Made by a program: the position numbers and the translations under genes
Assembly (NCBI RefSeq): GCF_025465945.1
Contig: NZ_JANLNW010000028.1
Span: 28,303 to 92,302 of the forward strand
Source: Pseudomonas sp. 6D_7.1_Bac1
GTDB lineage: Bacteria; Pseudomonadota; Gammaproteobacteria; Pseudomonadales; Pseudomonadaceae
Direction of reading: 5' to 3'
DNA length: 64,000 bases
Notes under the pieces: generated by a model
What the model saw: only the letters and a program-made list of their open reading frames with translations
Told to the model about the DNA's origin: nothing
Database searches by the model: none
Shown: positions 27,700 through 37,274 of the stretch, in pieces
Position numbering within the stretch: position 1 is the first letter of the stretch
Layout: each line of letters begins with the position of its first letter

Positions 27700-29107
27700 C
27701 GAATTCGACCCTGGCCAGCCAGAGCAGGCTTTTGACGTCTTGTTCGGAGGCGACAGTGCGGCTCAACCGATCGGCCGTAGGAGCGCGATAGTCGCTGAAG
27801 TACTCCATGACATCGACTTCACCTGACAGTGGATCGGGATGATCAGGCTTCGGATTTTGCATCAGGCTGGAGGAGTCTTTGTGCGTCCACGAATACGTAG
27901 GAATGATCCCGCCACCGTATTCGTTAAGAATCAAATGGCCAAATTCATGAGCCGCAGTTTCCTTGAATTCCTCTTGCGCACTATTCTTTGCGAACTCCAA
28001 AGGGCGGCGGCGTTGAGTCACGTAAATTTCATAGGCAAAGCCCATGTTGTGATAAACCTTGCGGGCAATGGCCAGGCTCGTCGAGCGTCCGAAACTGGCG
28101 CCCAAGCTGTCGATCAACGGGAAGTTGCCAGCCTTTGGCTCAGCGTTGATGTCGGCTTTGACGGTAACTTTATAAACACCCTTGCTCGTGGTTATCCCAC
28201 TCGCAATACCGCCGCCGCGCGAACCATTACGCGACCAGTAAAGCTCGATACCTTCCTTGGCCCAGCCCAGCAATGTGCTGAACGGCGTCGCAGCGAGGCC
28301 AGGTGTAGAGCCACTGCTGCCGCCATCGGAGAAGCTCGGCCGCAACACGACCTCAACAGTCAAGGCGTTGCGGTCGACACGAACGTCGACCCATTTCACT
28401 TCTTCAGCCACGCACTTGAGCTTCAGATCAGTGACCTGTTTTTCCCCGCCTTGAGTCGCCGTCAGGCGAACTTTAAGGTTTGGGCTTTTCAGAATGCGAG
28501 TATCGAGAATCCCGGCAGCGTCATAGCCATCCCACTGCCATGGGTGCTTGCCTTTAGGCAGGAACGGGGCTGTATTGGACTCTGCGTAAATCAGCTTTTC
28601 GCCGTCCAGGACTTCCAGTTTCACTGTGTCAGCCGCAGCCATGCGGTTTTCGATTACAAAATCGATTAGCTCACGATTTTTCGATGCGCCTGTTTTGAGC
28701 TCATCAAAATCCGGAACCTCCAGCGGCGTCAGAATCAGATTGCCGCCGGACTTCAGATTGAGCTTGTATTCGAGTGCAACAACAGCGCCCAGCACAGTCG
28801 CGGCGAGCCCGGAGAACGGTGCCGGCGTATGCGAATTCCCGATAATCACCGTCGAAGACCCGGCAGTCACCTTGTTGCCATGAGTCCCCACCGAATCAAC
28901 GGTGGCCGCCGGTTTTCCGTTGATCAAAACGGTACTCGCCAAACCGCCGGATATCGCACCACCACACGCGCAGGCATCGCCTTCGCGGGCGGCCGCGAGG
29001 CCGTCGAAGAACACGTCGCCGGAACCGGCGGCGATCGGGTTGGTGCTGTGGCCGGGGAGCGGGCAAGCGGTAGGGTCACCGACTCGGGCTGCGGGTTTGC
29101 CGGACAT
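27692..29107 (-). CDS. PAAR-domain T6SS effector with C-terminal zinc-metallopeptidase domain
   Basis: A 471-residue protein starting at the ATG at 29107, preceded by AAGGAGACGACG; the frame to 29188 runs into tssE. Residues 1-95 form a PAAR spike tip (PAARVGDPTACPLPGH, then VFFDGLAAAREGDACACGG, VLINGKPAATVDSVGTHGN). Residues about 120-320 are strand-rich and unrecognised. The C-terminus has an HExxH zinc site, HEFGH at 387-391, with an upstream helix FKETAAHEF and a downstream SWTHKDSSSLMQ (about 406-417) that may give a third ligand (H409) and a Met-turn-like methionine. It probably rides on VgrG and cleaves prey proteins; the substrate is unknown. It sits between tssE and tssF, followed by two lipoproteins. 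Confidence 0.88.
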   Translation of the reverse strand: MSGKPAARVGDPTACPLPGHSTNPIAAGSGDVFFDGLAAAREGDACACGGAISGGLASTVLINGKPAATVDSVGTHGNKVTAGSSTVIIGNSHTPAPFSGLAATVLGAVVALEYKLNLKSGGNLILTPLEVPDFDELKTGASKNRELIDFVIENRMAAADTVKLEVLDGEKLIYAESNTAPFLPKGKHPWQWDGYDAAGILDTRILKSPNLKVRLTATQGGEKQVTDLKLKCVAEEVKWVDVRVDRNALTVEVVLRPSFSDGGSSGSTPGLAATPFSTLLGWAKEGIELYWSRNGSRGGGIASGITTSKGVYKVTVKADINAEPKAGNFPLIDSLGASFGRSTSLAIARKVYHNMGFAYEIYVTQRRRPLEFAKNSAQEEFKETAAHEFGHLILNEYGGGIIPTYSWTHKDSSSLMQNPKPDHPDPLSGEVDVMEYFSDYRAPTADRLSRTVASEQDVKSLLWLARVEFDD

Positions 29108-29117
29108 CGTCGTCTCC

Positions 29118-29525
29118 TTAGTTGACCTTGACTTGACCGCTGCCATCCAGGCGCGCGGCAAAACTGACCTGACGCTTGAAACCTTCAACTTCCAGCAGGC
29201 CTTCGATGCTGAAGGTCAGCCTGAGTTGATCGTTGTCTCGCGGCAGGGAAACGACACGCACGTTGGTGAGGCGTGGCTCGTAGGCTTCGATGAAGCGTTC
29301 GATGGCCAGGCGGGCCTGACTCAGGGAGTCGTGCAGGCTCAGGCGCATGTCGTTGAGATCGGGTAGCCCGTAATCGGACAGCGTTTGCACGCTGCCCGCA
29401 CGGGTGCTGAGCATCTTGGCCAGATGGGCAGCCACCGACGCCATGGCGGAAACCTCGCGGCTCCAGCCGACGCGTTTATCCGCGTCGCCACCCAGGCGTT
29501 CGAAAAGGCTGCCGTATCCAGTCAT
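29118..29525 (-). CDS. tssE: T6SS baseplate protein TssE (gp25-like)
   Basis: A 135-residue gp25-like protein: GYGSLFERLGGD at the start, LAKMLSTRAGSVQTLSDYGLPDLND (about 36-60), then an RLAIERFIEAYEPRLTNVRV-like segment and a final strand region. It nucleates sheath assembly on the baseplate. AAGGAG lies upstream of the ATG. The PAAR effector gene starts 10 bases after its stop. Confidence 0.95.
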   Translation of the reverse strand: MTGYGSLFERLGGDADKRVGWSREVSAMASVAAHLAKMLSTRAGSVQTLSDYGLPDLNDMRLSLHDSLSQARLAIERFIEAYEPRLTNVRVVSLPRDNDQLRLTFSIEGLLEVEGFKRQVSFAARLDGSGQVKVN

Positions 29526-29540
29526 GACCCAGCTCCTTGG

Positions 29541-31016
29541 TTACTCTTTGTCCAGCTTGCCAACCAGCGACAGCGTGAAATCGGCACCCATGTACTTGAA
29601 GTGCGGGCGCACGTTCAGGCTGACGCGGTACCAGCCAGGCTCGCCTTCGACATCGCTGACGATGATCTGGGCTGCACGCAGCGGACGACGACCACGGACT
29701 TCGGCGCTCGGGTTTTCCTGGTCAGCCACGTACTGGCGGATCCACTTGTTGAGTTCCAGCTCGAGGTCGGTACGTTCTTTCCACGAACCGAGTTGCTCGC
29801 GCTGCAGTACTTTCAAGTAGTGAGCCAGGCGGTTGACGATCATCATGTACGGCAGTTGGGTGCCGAGCTTGTAGTTCAGCTCTGCGGCCTTGCCTTCAGC
29901 ACTGATGCCGAAGAACTTCGGCTTTTGTACCGAGCTTGCGGAGAAGAACGCGGCGTTGTCGCTGCCTTTGCGCATGGTCAGGGAGATGAAGCCTTCCTCG
30001 GCCAGTTCGTATTCACGACGGTCGGACACCAGCACTTCGGTCGGAATCTTGGTTTCGATTTCGCCCATACTTTCGAAGTGGTGCAACGGCAGGTCTTCAA
30101 CCGCGCCACCGCTTTGTGGGCCGATGATGTTCGGGCACCAGCGGAACTTGGCGAAGCTGTCGGTCAGCTTGGTGCCGAACGCGTAGGCGGTGTTGCCCCA
30201 CAGGTAGTGCTCGTGGCTGTTGGCGACGGTTTCTTTGTACACAAACGATTTCACCGGGTTTTCTTCCGGATCGTACGGGTTGCGCAGCAGGAAACGTGGC
30301 ACGGTCAGGCCGATGTAGCGGGAGTCTTCGGACTGACGGAAGCTCTGCCATTTGGCGAATTGCGGGCCTTCGAAGTGATCCTTCAGATCTTTCAGGTCCG
30401 GCAGGCCGGTGAAGCTTTCCAGGCCAAAGAATTTCGGACCGGCAGCGGCGATGAACGGCGCGTGGGACATGCACGCAACGCTCGACACATACTGCATCAG
30501 CTTCACGTCTGGGGAGCTTGGCGACATGAAGTAGTTGGCGATGATCGCGCCCACCGGCTGGCCACCGAACTGGCCGTATTCAGCGGTGTAGATGTGCTTG
30601 TACAGGCCGGCCTGCATCACTTCCGGCGAATCTTCGAAGTCGTCCAGCAGGTCCTGCTTGGAGACGTTGAGGATTTCGATCTTGATGTTTTCGCGGAAGT
30701 TGGTGCGGTCGACCAGCAACTGCAGACCACGCCACGCCGATTCCAGCGACTGGAAGTCCGGGTGGTGGAGGATTTCGTCCATCTGACGGCTGAGCTTGGC
30801 ATCGATCTCGGCGATCATGCGGTCAACCATGGCTTTCTTGACCGGCTCACCGTTGTTCTGCGGCTTGAGCAGTTCTTCAATGAACGCCGACACGCCGCGC
30901 TTGGCGATGTCGTAGGCTTCGTCGTCCGGGGTCAGACGGGTTTCGGCGATGATGCTGTCGAGAATGCTGTATTCGCCGTTCTCGCTAGCTTTTTGCTGTG
31001 CTGCGCTGGTGCTCAT
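29541..31016 (-). CDS. tssC: T6SS sheath large subunit TssC (VipB)
   Basis: A 491-residue sheath protein with family landmarks DEILHHPDFQSLESAWRGL, DFEDSPEVMQAGLYKHIYTAEYGQFGG, ISVDYFMSPS-like core text (here IANYFMSPSSPDVKLMQ) and the C-terminal PGWYRVSLNVRPHFKYMGADFTLSLVG. With TssB it forms the contractile sheath. AAGGA lies before the ATG. It lies 15 bases from tssE and about 30 from tssB. Confidence 0.97.
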   Translation of the reverse strand: MSTSAAQQKASENGEYSILDSIIAETRLTPDDEAYDIAKRGVSAFIEELLKPQNNGEPVKKAMVDRMIAEIDAKLSRQMDEILHHPDFQSLESAWRGLQLLVDRTNFRENIKIEILNVSKQDLLDDFEDSPEVMQAGLYKHIYTAEYGQFGGQPVGAIIANYFMSPSSPDVKLMQYVSSVACMSHAPFIAAAGPKFFGLESFTGLPDLKDLKDHFEGPQFAKWQSFRQSEDSRYIGLTVPRFLLRNPYDPEENPVKSFVYKETVANSHEHYLWGNTAYAFGTKLTDSFAKFRWCPNIIGPQSGGAVEDLPLHHFESMGEIETKIPTEVLVSDRREYELAEEGFISLTMRKGSDNAAFFSASSVQKPKFFGISAEGKAAELNYKLGTQLPYMMIVNRLAHYLKVLQREQLGSWKERTDLELELNKWIRQYVADQENPSAEVRGRRPLRAAQIIVSDVEGEPGWYRVSLNVRPHFKYMGADFTLSLVGKLDKE

Positions 31017-31044
31017 AGTGTTGGCTTCCTTGGCTGATGGGGAC

Positions 31045-31548
31045 TCAGGCGTCCTGGGCTGCGGCGTTCAGGCCCAGCTCACCCAGTACGCGACCGCGCG
31101 ATTCGTCGTCGGCGAGAACGCCTTCGATGGCTTTGCGGAAGGCAGGTGCGTTACCCAGTGGGCCTTTGAGGGCCACCAGTGCGTCGCGCAGTTCCATCAG
31201 TTTTTTCAGCTCAGGCACTTGCTCGACCAGGCTGGCCGGGTTGAAGTCCTTCATCGAATTGACGCGCAGTTTCACGGCCAGCTCTTCAGTGTCGCCCTCT
31301 TCCTGAAGACGGTTCGGCACGCTCAGCGTCAGGTTCAGCTCTTGCTTGGCGAGCACTTCGTCGAAGGTCATCTTGTCGATGCTGATCGGCTTGCGATCTT
31401 CGACTTTGCGCTCGTCCGCGCGGTGGGTGTAGTCACCGATTGCCAGTAGTTTCAGCGGCAGTTCAATCTCTTCCTGAGCACCGCCGGTGGCGGGTTTGAA
31501 GGTGACGTTGATGCGTTCCTTGGGGGCTACCGAGCCTTCTTTGGCCAT
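31045..31548 (-). CDS. tssB: T6SS sheath small subunit TssB (VipA)
   Basis: A 167-residue protein. The ATG at 31548 (MAKEGSVAPKERINVTF) has AGGAG upstream; the longer frame to 31614 is not used. It carries the family core PLKLLAIGDYTHR, the RKPISIDKMTFDEVLAKQEL segment, then VKLRVNSMKDFNPASLVEQVPELKKLMELRDAL. It pairs with TssC in the contractile sheath. It overlaps no other gene and follows tssA by about 30 bases. Confidence 0.97.
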   Translation of the reverse strand: MAKEGSVAPKERINVTFKPATGGAQEEIELPLKLLAIGDYTHRADERKVEDRKPISIDKMTFDEVLAKQELNLTLSVPNRLQEEGDTEELAVKLRVNSMKDFNPASLVEQVPELKKLMELRDALVALKGPLGNAPAFRKAIEGVLADDESRGRVLGELGLNAAAQDA

Positions 31549-31580
31549 GGCTTTTCTCCTTGCGGTTGTGGCCCTGGGGC

Positions 31581-33137
31581 CTATTCGAGTACCACTTCGA
31601 GATCGAGGTGGCACAGCCTGCGATAAATCTCTTCCTTGCGTTCTCGCACTGCGTGGTTCTGCGGCAACAACTCACAGCAGCTATGCAGGAGGTGCAGCAC
31701 TTCCAGCGCAAGATCAGGCTCCCAGGCGTGCAAGCCTGAGTTCTGTAATTCTGAATCGAGGGTTTCGAGTTGGGTCTTGGCCAGTTCGTATTTCTTGGCC
31801 AGGAAGCACAGCCGCGCCAGGCTGAACTGCCAGAAGAACCGTACGCGCCCGCCGTGGGCGACTTGCAGGCCTTGCTTGAGAATCTGCACCGCGGCCTTGA
31901 GGCCGTCCTTGCGCAGCACCGGCAAAACCTCTTCAAGCGCCAGCTCCCAGGCCGGTTGGCTGGTGCTGACTTCGACCTTGCGCGGTGCACTGGCGGTTTG
32001 CAGATGGGGCATCACGTTGGCGCTGATCCAGGCGCGGGTGGCCGGGTCAGCGAACGGTGCGCCATCGTGGTAACGCAATTCAACGATGCCCGGCAGGCGC
32101 TGAATCAACAGCGCGAAGTGGATTTCCACTTCGCGCATGGCCATATCGGCGTTCAAGCCCTGCAAACATTCCCAGACCAGCCGCTGGCCGTCGAACCAGA
32201 ACGGCGCCTTGGCCAGGCTGGCCTCCAGCTCCACCAACAGGTCGGCAAATTGCCCCTGGTCGAAACGGTCCTGGTAGATTTTCAGTTTGTCGGCCGGCAG
32301 CCCGCGCAGGGCGGTGATTTGTTCGGCGTTGCGCTCGGGAACGGCGTCGATCGGTAACCACAGCAGGGTGCGGTTCAGTCGCAGGGCGCGCAGGTCGGTG
32401 GCCTTCTGTTTCAGCCACCAGGCGCACAACGGGCGCGCATTTTCCTGCTGCGCACGCAGGGCCTTGTGGGCTTCTTTTTCGTTGTCGATGGGTGCGCCGG
32501 GGGTGAACAGCTGGGTCGCGGCCTGTTTGACCTGAGCCACCACCGCACCGACAGCGCCGGGCTCCGGCTGGTTATCGGCGGCACGCTGGACCATGTTTTT
32601 CAGGCGGCGGCAGATCGGCAGCAGCAGCGGCGCGTCGTCACCCAGGTGCTCGGTGCAGGCGGCATCGAGGCCTTCGAGGTGCTCGACCAAACGACGGAAC
32701 AGCGGCAGTTGCTCTTTGATCGCAACGTTTTCGCTCAGTACCTGCTCGAGACGCGGCACCAACCAACTGATGGCGGCGGACCGGGTGCGGGCCTTGTTCG
32801 GGTGAATCTCGGCCCAGTGGTGCTCGCACAGATGGTGCAGCAGACCAAGGCCGGCCAGCAGGCCCTGGAAGGATTCACGCTGATACAACGCCCAAGTCAG
32901 CCAGGCGCCGACCCGCAAATCCTTGGATTGGGTTCGCAGCAGCGCTTCACTGTTTTCGCGGATTTTCAGCCAGTCGATCTGACCGCTTTCATGCATGGAT
33001 TGGGCTTTGCCCAACTCACTTTCCAATGCTTCATATTCGCTCGAAAAGCGAACATCCTCGCCCGCAAAATTCTCTTTGGAAACAGAGCACTTGGCGAGTT
33101 CAAGGTAATGAGCAGAAAGTTTGCTTGAATAGGACAT
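31581..33137 (-). CDS. tssA: T6SS cap/assembly protein TssA
   Basis: A 518-residue TssA with an ImpA-type N-terminus (DVRFSSEYEALESELGKAQSM, DWLKIRENSEALL, KDLRVGAWLTWALYQRESFQGLLAGLGLLHHLCEHHW) and a long helical C-terminal VasJ-like region ending in LHLLHSCCELLPQNHAVRERKEEIYRRLCHLDLEVVLE. TssA proteins coordinate tail-tube and sheath polymerisation at the baseplate or distal end. It is the first gene of the long T6SS operon, so the promoter should lie in 33138-33700. Confidence 0.95.
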   Translation of the reverse strand: MSYSSKLSAHYLELAKCSVSKENFAGEDVRFSSEYEALESELGKAQSMHESGQIDWLKIRENSEALLRTQSKDLRVGAWLTWALYQRESFQGLLAGLGLLHHLCEHHWAEIHPNKARTRSAAISWLVPRLEQVLSENVAIKEQLPLFRRLVEHLEGLDAACTEHLGDDAPLLLPICRRLKNMVQRAADNQPEPGAVGAVVAQVKQAATQLFTPGAPIDNEKEAHKALRAQQENARPLCAWWLKQKATDLRALRLNRTLLWLPIDAVPERNAEQITALRGLPADKLKIYQDRFDQGQFADLLVELEASLAKAPFWFDGQRLVWECLQGLNADMAMREVEIHFALLIQRLPGIVELRYHDGAPFADPATRAWISANVMPHLQTASAPRKVEVSTSQPAWELALEEVLPVLRKDGLKAAVQILKQGLQVAHGGRVRFFWQFSLARLCFLAKKYELAKTQLETLDSELQNSGLHAWEPDLALEVLHLLHSCCELLPQNHAVRERKEEIYRRLCHLDLEVVLE

Positions 33138-33714
33138 CCCTGGCCTTTAATAGTATTACGGTCTGCACGCCTTCCGGAGTTTCGGCGCGTTGGACAGTAT
33201 CAAGAGCATCGCGAAAGACTCATCCAATTGAGTACCGTGCTCTTTCAAGTGGTGCGCATCCTACTCACGATGGTGGCCACTAGCAAGCATCCAATTAAAC
33301 AACAAGACGAAGTGTTCCTTAATACTCGTAGGAGATTTCCCTATATACGACAGGGGTTATCCCTAGGGCGGCAATATGTCCAACCGTTTCCTGCAACAGG
33401 CTGGAACCATTACTCCAGAGCCATCCCGCCAACCAACAGGCAAGCCCTGAGAGACTGGTCCATTGAACGGCTACGCAGCATGACAAGAATCGAAAATGAT
33501 AAATGTAGGATTTTTCTGAAAGGTTACGTTCAGAAATAAACATTGCCAGTGAGTACAGCCATTAATTAGAAAAGTGCCATCACCGTGATGGCACCCGGTA
33601 TTCCACCCAATGGCAGTTGAACTGAACTGAAAGTTCCACGGTTATACCAAGGCATTATCCGTTACTTCAAAACTCTCCTGACACTCGCCATATACGGTAT
33701 ATGAACGCCCACAA
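33138..33714. other. Intergenic region upstream of the T6SS operon
   Basis: About 580 bases with no gene I accept. The stretch appears A/T-richer than its flanks. It contains GACAGGGGTTATCCCTAGGG around 33349-33368, which includes a short dyad, and GTAGGAGATTTCCCTATATACG just before it. The promoter and operators of the T6SS operon should be here. I searched both strands for a GG-N10-GC sigma-54 element and found none that is convincing. Two small opposed frames (33228-33539 plus, 33319-33543 minus) lack ribosome sites and recognisable features. Confidence 0.5.
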
Positions 33715-33750
33715 AAAATGGGCACTCGATCTGGTCGATGTGCCCATTTT
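33715..33750. terminator. Bidirectional rho-independent terminator downstream of the HU gene
   Basis: AAAATGGGCAC with TCGA, a short loop and the inverse ending in GTGCCCATTTT make a strong stem with A and T tracts on opposite sides. It lies about 40 bases after the HU stop codon and would work on either strand, so it also insulates the T6SS operon promoter region. Confidence 0.85.
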
Positions 33751-33789
33751 CATTACGACTCTCCCCGCAATTCAGGGAGTTCGCAGCAT

Positions 33790-34065
33790 TTATGGATTAA
33801 CGCTGTCTTTCAACGATTTGCCAGGCTTGAACGCAACGGTGTTGCTGGCCTTGATTTTCACTGGCTCACCGGTTTGCGGGTTCTTGCCGGTGCGGGCGCC
33901 ACGGTGACGTTGCAGGAAAGTGCCGAAGCCCACCAGGGTGACGCTGTCTTTACGGTGCAGAGCGCCGGTGATTTCTTCGAGGACGGCGTTGAGGACGCGG
34001 TTAGCCTGTTCTTTGGTGAGGTCAGCCTTTTCAGCGATTGCTGCGGCGAGTTCTGGTTTACGCAT
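33790..34065 (-). CDS. HU-family DNA-binding protein
   Basis: A 91-residue HU protein: MRKPELAAAIAEKADLTKEQANRVLNAVLEEI at the N-terminus, the beta-arm signature GFGTFLQRHRGARTGKNPQTGEPVKIKASNTVAFKPGKSLKD at the C-terminus. The ATG at 34065 is chosen as the family start; the frame to 34128 adds an unlikely leader. HU bends DNA and compacts the nucleoid. Its place beside rubredoxin reductase matches PA5348 of P. aeruginosa and hupN of P. putida, as I recall, but I leave the symbol open. Confidence 0.95.
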   Translation of the reverse strand: MRKPELAAAIAEKADLTKEQANRVLNAVLEEITGALHRKDSVTLVGFGTFLQRHRGARTGKNPQTGEPVKIKASNTVAFKPGKSLKDSVNP

Positions 34066-34252
34066 AGTGAAGCCTCTTTGACGGTTTTTTGTTGTTATGT
34101 CCGTGCTGTTCTCCGGAACAGCGCCCAAGGCGCCGCAGGCTCTACTCTGCGGCAGACGGGAGTGAGGATGGCACGCGGTTACGAGCGGCGCCAGTCTCGG
34201 GGCGACCTTTGTAGGGGCAAAAGCGGGGTGATTCCGACAGAACGACCGGTAT

Positions 34253-35401
34253 TTACGCCAGAAGGGCCGGAAGTTCCTTGTTTAGAGCCAGTTTCTCCAT
34301 CACAGCAGCCCCGGTGAGGGCGTAACCCAGCAGTTTTCCGCTGGCATCACGGCACAGCGCCTTGATGTCGGCGCCCTGCCCTTCGACGGTCCAGACACCT
34401 TCAAAACCCCGTGGCGGTGGGGAAACCACCAATGGGCAGACCGGTGTTTTCACGGTGATCGGCATCGCGCCATAGCTGACCGCCGTCAGGTTGCCGGCCA
34501 GGGTCTGAGCCAGCGCACGCGCACAACTCATCAGGGGCATCACGTACAGCAAATTCAGCCCATCGACCTCGGCGCAGTCGCCCAAGGCGTAGATATTGGC
34601 GTGGGAAGTCTTGAGGTGGCGGTCAACGACCACACCGCGATTGATCTGCAAACCGGCAGCGGCCGCCAGATCGATGCGCGGGCGCAGGCCAATGGCTGAA
34701 ACCACGACGTCGCAAGGAATCACCTGGCCATCGGACAAATGCCCTTCGAGCCCGTCATCGGTGCGCTGCAAGCTGTTGAGTACCGGGCCGAGGTGGAACT
34801 GCGCACCCAGGCTTTCCAACCCGGCCTGCACGGCAGCGGCCGCTGCCGGGTGAAGCAGCGTCGGCATGACTTGTTCGCACGGCGCGACCAGTTGCACGTC
34901 GTAACCACCGAGGATCAGGTCGTTGGCGAACTCACAGCCAATCAGGCCGGCACCGAGCAGCAGTACCCGACGCTTACCGGCGGCCGCTGCGCGAAAACGC
35001 GCATAGTCTTCGAGGTCGTTGATCGGGAAAATGGCCTCAGGCGCATCACCCTGCACCGGCACGCGCACGGTTTCCGCGCCCCAGGCGAGGATCAGGTCGC
35101 GGTAGGCCACGGCTTCCTCACCAATCCACAGGCGCTTGTGGCCTGGATCGATGCCACTGATGCGCGTATGGGTGCGCACTTCAGCTTTCAGCTGTTCGGC
35201 CATGGCACCTGGCTCAGCCATGCTCAGGCCATCGGCGTCCTTGTTCTTGCCGAAACCGGTGGAGAGCATCGGCTTGGAGTAAGAGCGTCCGTCATCTGCG
35301 GTAATCAGCAGCAGCGGTGTTTCGCCATCGAGTTTGCGAAACTCCCGGGCCAGGTTGTAGCCAGCCAGCCCAGTGCCGACGATCACGACAGGTGCGTTCA
35401 T
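34253..35401 (-). CDS. Rubredoxin--NAD(+) reductase (FAD-dependent)
   Basis: A 382-residue pyridine-nucleotide disulphide oxidoreductase-like flavoprotein with an N-terminal FAD site ([21 protein letters not shown]), an NADH site ([29 protein letters not shown]) and the second FAD motif [11 protein letters not shown]. It passes electrons from NADH to rubredoxin. The rubredoxin gene lies 34 bases upstream in the same direction, which supports the substrate. The length is normal. Confidence 0.92.
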   Translation of the reverse strand: MNAPVVIVGTGLAGYNLAREFRKLDGETPLLLITADDGRSYSKPMLSTGFGKNKDADGLSMAEPGAMAEQLKAEVRTHTRISGIDPGHKRLWIGEEAVAYRDLILAWGAETVRVPVQGDAPEAIFPINDLEDYARFRAAAAGKRRVLLLGAGLIGCEFANDLILGGYDVQLVAPCEQVMPTLLHPAAAAAVQAGLESLGAQFHLGPVLNSLQRTDDGLEGHLSDGQVIPCDVVVSAIGLRPRIDLAAAAGLQINRGVVVDRHLKTSHANIYALGDCAEVDGLNLLYVMPLMSCARALAQTLAGNLTAVSYGAMPITVKTPVCPLVVSPPPRGFEGVWTVEGQGADIKALCRDASGKLLGYALTGAAVMEKLALNKELPALLA

Positions 35402-35435
35402 TCCTTACTCCTCTTCAACTCACAATAAATGCTGA

Positions 35436-35606
35436 TCAGGCAGCGATCTCGATCATCTCGAAATCCATTTTGCCGACGCCGCAGTCCGGGCACAGCCAGT
35501 CTTCCGGTACGTCCTGCCACAAGGTCCCGGCAGCGATGCCGTCATCCGGCCAGCCGTCGGCTTCGTTGTAGATCAGCCCACAGACCACGCATTGCCACTT
35601 CTTCAT
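35436..35606 (-). CDS. rubA: Rubredoxin
   Basis: A 56-residue rubredoxin with the iron-binding cysteine pairs [10 protein letters not shown] (Cys 6 and 9) and [12 protein letters not shown] (Cys 39 and 42). The start is the ATG at 35606 (MKKWQC); the longer frame to 35714 is not supported. It carries single electrons from the reductase encoded next to it to oxidases or hydroxylases. Only one rubredoxin gene is present here, where P. aeruginosa has two in tandem. Confidence 0.95.
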   Translation of the reverse strand: MKKWQCVVCGLIYNEADGWPDDGIAAGTLWQDVPEDWLCPDCGVGKMDFEMIEIAA

Positions 35607-35807
35607 TACTTGTTTCCTCAGGTTCTCAGGCTTTTTCTGGCGCGAACGGTCGCCTGATAAAGGTCTGCCGTCCGGCTCAAGGCGTTTTGTACTGATCGGG
35701 CGCAACAGATGCAAGCCTGTTCGCAGCCATTACCCCGCCCGATCAATCAATATCACTGACCGACATGGTAAGCTCGCCGCCTCATTTGCTGCCAATACTG
35801 ACTGACT

Positions 35808-36371
35808 GTGCCGCACTCAAACGCCCTTGCCGCTGCCCCGCTCTGGCTGCCACAAAGCCAGCTGACACCCCTTCCTGACGCGCACACCCTCGACTGGCTA
35901 TTCGATGAAGGCTCGCTCACCCGCCGCCTGACCCGTTTGTCGGATAACGGTTTCAGCGTGACGCCGTTGTTCGAAGGCTGGCAGCCATTGCGCGCAGACG
36001 AATGTGCCGCACTGGCGTTGCCCGAAGGCAGTGAAGGCTGGGTGCGTGAGGTGTATCTGCGCGGTCATGGCGAGGCCTGGGTGTTTGCCCGCAGTGTGGC
36101 GGCGCGCAGTTCGTTGCAGGACGGCGGGTTGAATATGGATGAGCTGGGCAGCCGCTCCCTGGGCGAGTTGCTGTTTTGCGATCAGGCGTTCCAGCGCCGC
36201 GCCATCGAGGTTTGTCACTATCCCGTCGAGTGGTTGCCGAGTGAATCTCAAGCGCCAGAACTGTGGGGCCGTCGTTCGCGTTTCGACCGAGGGGGCTTAA
36301 GCGTGCTGGTCGCGGAAATATTCTTGCCGACCCTGTGGCGCGCTGCCCGTGTCAATGCGGAGAACTGCTGA
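35808..36371 (+). CDS. ubiC: Chorismate lyase UbiC
   Basis: A 187-residue protein that starts at GTG (35808). Chorismate lyase converts chorismate to 4-hydroxybenzoate and pyruvate, the first committed step of ubiquinone synthesis. Visible family features are [37 protein letters not shown] and the C-terminal [24 protein letters not shown], with the catalytic-region arginine and glutamate residues. Its stop overlaps the ubiA start as TGATG, which implies translational coupling. Confidence 0.95.
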   Translation: MPHSNALAAAPLWLPQSQLTPLPDAHTLDWLFDEGSLTRRLTRLSDNGFSVTPLFEGWQPLRADECAALALPEGSEGWVREVYLRGHGEAWVFARSVAARSSLQDGGLNMDELGSRSLGELLFCDQAFQRRAIEVCHYPVEWLPSESQAPELWGRRSRFDRGGLSVLVAEIFLPTLWRAARVNAENC

Positions 36372-37261
36372 TGTACCAAAGCCTGCTCAAATCCCTGAAT
36401 CGCTTGAACCCACGCGCCTGGGACTTCATTCAGTTGACCCGCATGGACAAACCCATCGGCATTTATCTGCTGTTATGGCCAACCCTGTGGGCACTGTGGA
36501 TTGCCGGTAAAGGTTCGCCGTCACTGGCCAACATTGTGATTTTCGTCCTGGGCGTGGTACTGACCCGCGCCGGTGGCTGCGTGATCAATGACTGGGCCGA
36601 TCGCAAGGTCGATGGCCGCGTAAAACGTACCGAACAACGGCCATTGGTCAGCGGCAAGATCAGCTCAAAAGAAGCGCTGGTGTTCTTCGCGCTGCTGATG
36701 GGCGTGAGCTTCCTGTTGGTGCTGTGCACTAACGCGGCCACGGTCTGGCTGTCGTTCGGCGGTCTGGCGCTGGCCGCCACTTACCCGTTCATGAAGCGCT
36801 ACACCTATTACCCGCAGGTGGTGCTGGGCGCGGCGTTCTCCTGGGGTATGCCGATGGCGTTCACCGCCGAAACCGGTGAACTGCCGGCCATTGCCTGGTT
36901 GCTGTGGATCGCCAATCTGCTGTGGACGGTGGGTTACGACACCTATTACGCCATGACTGACCGCGACGACGATTTGAAGATTGGCGTGAAGTCCACGGCC
37001 ATTCTGTTTGGCGATGCCGATCGGGTCATTATTCTCACGCTGCAAGGGCTGGCGCTGGGTTGCCTGTTGCTGGCCGGATCGAAGTTCGAGCTTGGCGGCT
37101 GGTTCCACCTGGGGTTGCTGGCAGCGGCTGCGTGTTTTGCCTGGGAGTTCTGGTACACCCGCGACAAGGACCGACTGAAATGTTTCCAGGCCTTCCTGCA
37201 TAACCATTGGGCTGGGTTGGCGATTTTCGTCGGGATCGTGCTGGATTACGCAACCCGCTGA
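36371..37261 (+). CDS. ubiA: 4-hydroxybenzoate polyprenyltransferase UbiA
   Basis: A 296-residue integral membrane prenyltransferase. The ATG at 36371 overlaps the ubiC stop. The aspartate-rich substrate motifs are [15 protein letters not shown] (about 70-84) and [13 protein letters not shown] (about 190-202), and eight or nine membrane helices are visible. It attaches the polyprenyl chain to 4-hydroxybenzoate. A REP pair lies just downstream. Confidence 0.97.
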   Translation: MYQSLLKSLNRLNPRAWDFIQLTRMDKPIGIYLLLWPTLWALWIAGKGSPSLANIVIFVLGVVLTRAGGCVINDWADRKVDGRVKRTEQRPLVSGKISSKEALVFFALLMGVSFLLVLCTNAATVWLSFGGLALAATYPFMKRYTYYPQVVLGAAFSWGMPMAFTAETGELPAIAWLLWIANLLWTVGYDTYYAMTDRDDDLKIGVKSTAILFGDADRVIILTLQGLALGCLLLAGSKFELGGWFHLGLLAAAACFAWEFWYTRDKDRLKCFQAFLHNHWAGLAIFVGIVLDYATR

Positions 37262-37274
37262 TATCCACGGCCCT

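Noticed and set aside
33138..33400. Sigma-54 promoter of the T6SS operon
   Set aside because: Candidates such as GGATGAGTCTTTCGC have an 11-base rather than 10-base gap and poor flanks; none is convincing on either strand.
33228..33539. A 103-codon plus-strand frame upstream of tssA
   Set aside because: It has no ribosome binding site, no recognisable features and biased composition; an opposed frame (33319-33543) overlaps it and is equally poor.
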